DNA of 33,035 nt, taken from NCBI GenBank assembly GCA_938030705.1, contig CALHIR010000032.1, positions 1 to 33,035 on the forward strand, given 5' to 3'. A program made the position numbers and the translations under genes. This stretch comes from Candidatus Poseidoniaceae archaeon (GTDB taxonomy: Archaea; Thermoplasmatota; Poseidoniia; Poseidoniales; Poseidoniaceae). Position 1 is the first letter of the stretch. Each line of letters opens with the position of its first letter. Below the pieces are notes generated by a model. That model saw only the letters and a program-made list of their open reading frames with translations. It was not told the DNA's origin and did no database searches. This document shows, piece after piece, positions 32,110 through 33,035 of the stretch.

Positions 32110-33035
32110 ATGTCGGCATGGAAGCGAGTCGTGGCCTTGTTGGGAATCTACTTCTGTTCGCTGATGATGGTGGCCGTTCCAGCATCTGCCCAAGTCTCCG
32201 GTGCTGCTGTTTCAATGACATGCGCTCCAGGACAAATTCAAGTTGAAGTGAAGCCAGGTGCCACGCTCACCGGTTACACGACCTGTACAGTTTCCAACCC
32301 GACGGCCTATGTCGAGAAGGTCGCCATTCAAGTGACCAGCGATGGCCTTGCAACCGCCGCTCCTGGCGACATGTATGTGGGCGCTGGACAAGAGGTTGAC
32401 TTCCAAGTCGTCGTTCGTGCCAACCCCTACATGCAAATGCAATCCCGTCAATTGACGGTCTCAGCGCAAGTTCAGGAGTTGAACAATTTGCCTCCTCCCA
32501 ACACCGCTTCCTCGCAGGTTAACGCCCTCATCAACATCATGCAGTTCAGCATCGTGCAAGTTGAGGCCGTCGAACCCTTCGTTCAGTTGATGCCGAAGAC
32601 CGACAAGAACTTCCAGTTCAAGGTTTACAACTTTGGCAACCAAATTGACCGAATGAAGATCGGTGTCACCCCCGACACCCGCGACTCCCTTGAGGAAGCA
32701 GGCTTCACCGTCAACCTCCCTCAAACGGTGGTGACCATCGAGCCGAACACCGCTCCTGAGACCGCCCGTATCATGGTGCGAACACCCAAGAACCAAGGCT
32801 GGTCAGACGCCTATCACGTACTGGAATTCTTTGCTGAGTCCGAATTTGCCTGTCAGAACGGCGGATGCAACCGTGAATCTCAGATGATCACGGTCTACGT
32901 TCGTGGTGTTTACCTTCCAGGCTTCGAAGTCGTTCCTGCCATCTCGATGATCGCCCTCGCTGGCGCTGTGGCTGGCCGACGCTTCCTCAACACCGAAGAA
33001 GACGGTGAGGAAGAAGTCTGGCGAGAGTCGGCTCC
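32110..33035 (+). CDS. Secreted surface protein with PGF-CTERM-like C-terminal segment (runs off the window)
   Basis: An open frame with no stop before the window end (308 complete codons). A signal peptide is visible (VVALLGIYFCSLMMVAVPASAQ, cleavage probably after ASA near residue 28). The body (about 30-275) is beta-rich, with two Ig-like stretches (TTCTVSNPTAYVEKVAIQV and FQFKVYNFGNQIDRMKI) like the NEW3/COG1470 domains of archaeal surface proteins. A Cys pair is seen in FACQNGGCNRE. Near 275-295 LPGFEVVPAISMIALAGAVAG then RRF resembles a PGF-CTERM sorting signal, followed here by an acidic tail (NTEEDGEEEV). A GGTGAG ribosome-binding site (32101-32106) supports the ATG at 32110. The function is unknown; structural or cell-surface adhesion is possible. 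Confidence 0.75.
   Translation, partial: MSAWKRVVALLGIYFCSLMMVAVPASAQVSGAAVSMTCAPGQIQVEVKPGATLTGYTTCTVSNPTAYVEKVAIQVTSDGLATAAPGDMYVGAGQEVDFQVVVRANPYMQMQSRQLTVSAQVQELNNLPPPNTASSQVNALINIMQFSIVQVEAVEPFVQLMPKTDKNFQFKVYNFGNQIDRMKIGVTPDTRDSLEEAGFTVNLPQTVVTIEPNTAPETARIMVRTPKNQGWSDAYHVLEFFAESEFACQNGGCNRESQMITVYVRGVYLPGFEVVPAISMIALAGAVAGRRFLNTEEDGEEEVWRESA

Noticed and set aside
1-33035. CRISPR arrays, insertion sequences, integrases, phage genes
   Set aside because: No regularly spaced direct repeats, transposase or integrase motifs were seen on either strand. The repeats present are protein-level repeats inside the LTD gene.

Overview
The window looks like a piece of a marine Group II euryarchaeal chromosome (Candidatus Poseidoniales type). 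This is inferred from gene content, not from a database match. The archaeal signs are: a stand-alone GMP synthase ATP-pyrophosphatase subunit; a split glycine decarboxylase (P protein in two genes); an HTH-ThiN (ThiR-type) regulator; an archaeal TctA-like permease; tRNA genes without an encoded CCA; TATA-like boxes about 25-30 bp upstream of tRNA or CDS starts; and a PGF-CTERM-like surface-protein C-terminus. Genes are densely packed, often overlapping by ATGA or separated by under 10 bp. There are no insertion sequences, CRISPR arrays, phage genes or rRNA genes. The longest gene-free stretch is about 0.3 kb.

Layout. Positions 1-1607 hold the 3' part of pdxT (PLP synthase glutaminase), coupled to a COG2108-like radical SAM gene. 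A tRNA-Val(CAC) follows, then a thioredoxin-CcdA fusion (1826-3289). On the minus strand, 8376 to 3282 is a thiamine-uptake operon: ThiR-like regulator, ThiB-like lipoprotein, ThiP-like double permease, ThiQ-like ATPase, and a PAP2-family membrane phosphatase overlapping the last gene. An AT-rich region with a probable operator separates it from a plus-strand amino-acid block. That block is a group II PLP decarboxylase, gcvT, gcvPA and gcvPB, interrupted by an antisense glycosyltransferase and followed by a small membrane protein. Next come purE, guaA subunit B and a membrane-anchored subtilisin-like protease, then a tRNA-Asn on the minus strand.

From 30500 down to 19249 the minus strand carries a tightly packed six-gene array: an OB-fold-like membrane-anchored protein; a TctA-like permease; a 1,628-residue surface protein with six lamin-tail-like repeats, two phospholipase D/nuclease HKD domains, Ca-binding repeats and a C-terminal membrane anchor; a Bax-inhibitor-1 family membrane protein; an Fe(II)/2-oxoglutarate oxygenase; and a pyrimidine-nucleoside phosphorylase. 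I read this as a candidate system for capturing and degrading extracellular DNA and salvaging its nucleosides. That is inference from domain content and gene order, and it is the most interesting part of the window. A divergent HD-domain phosphohydrolase, a CAT-anticodon tRNA and the start of a secreted surface protein close the window.
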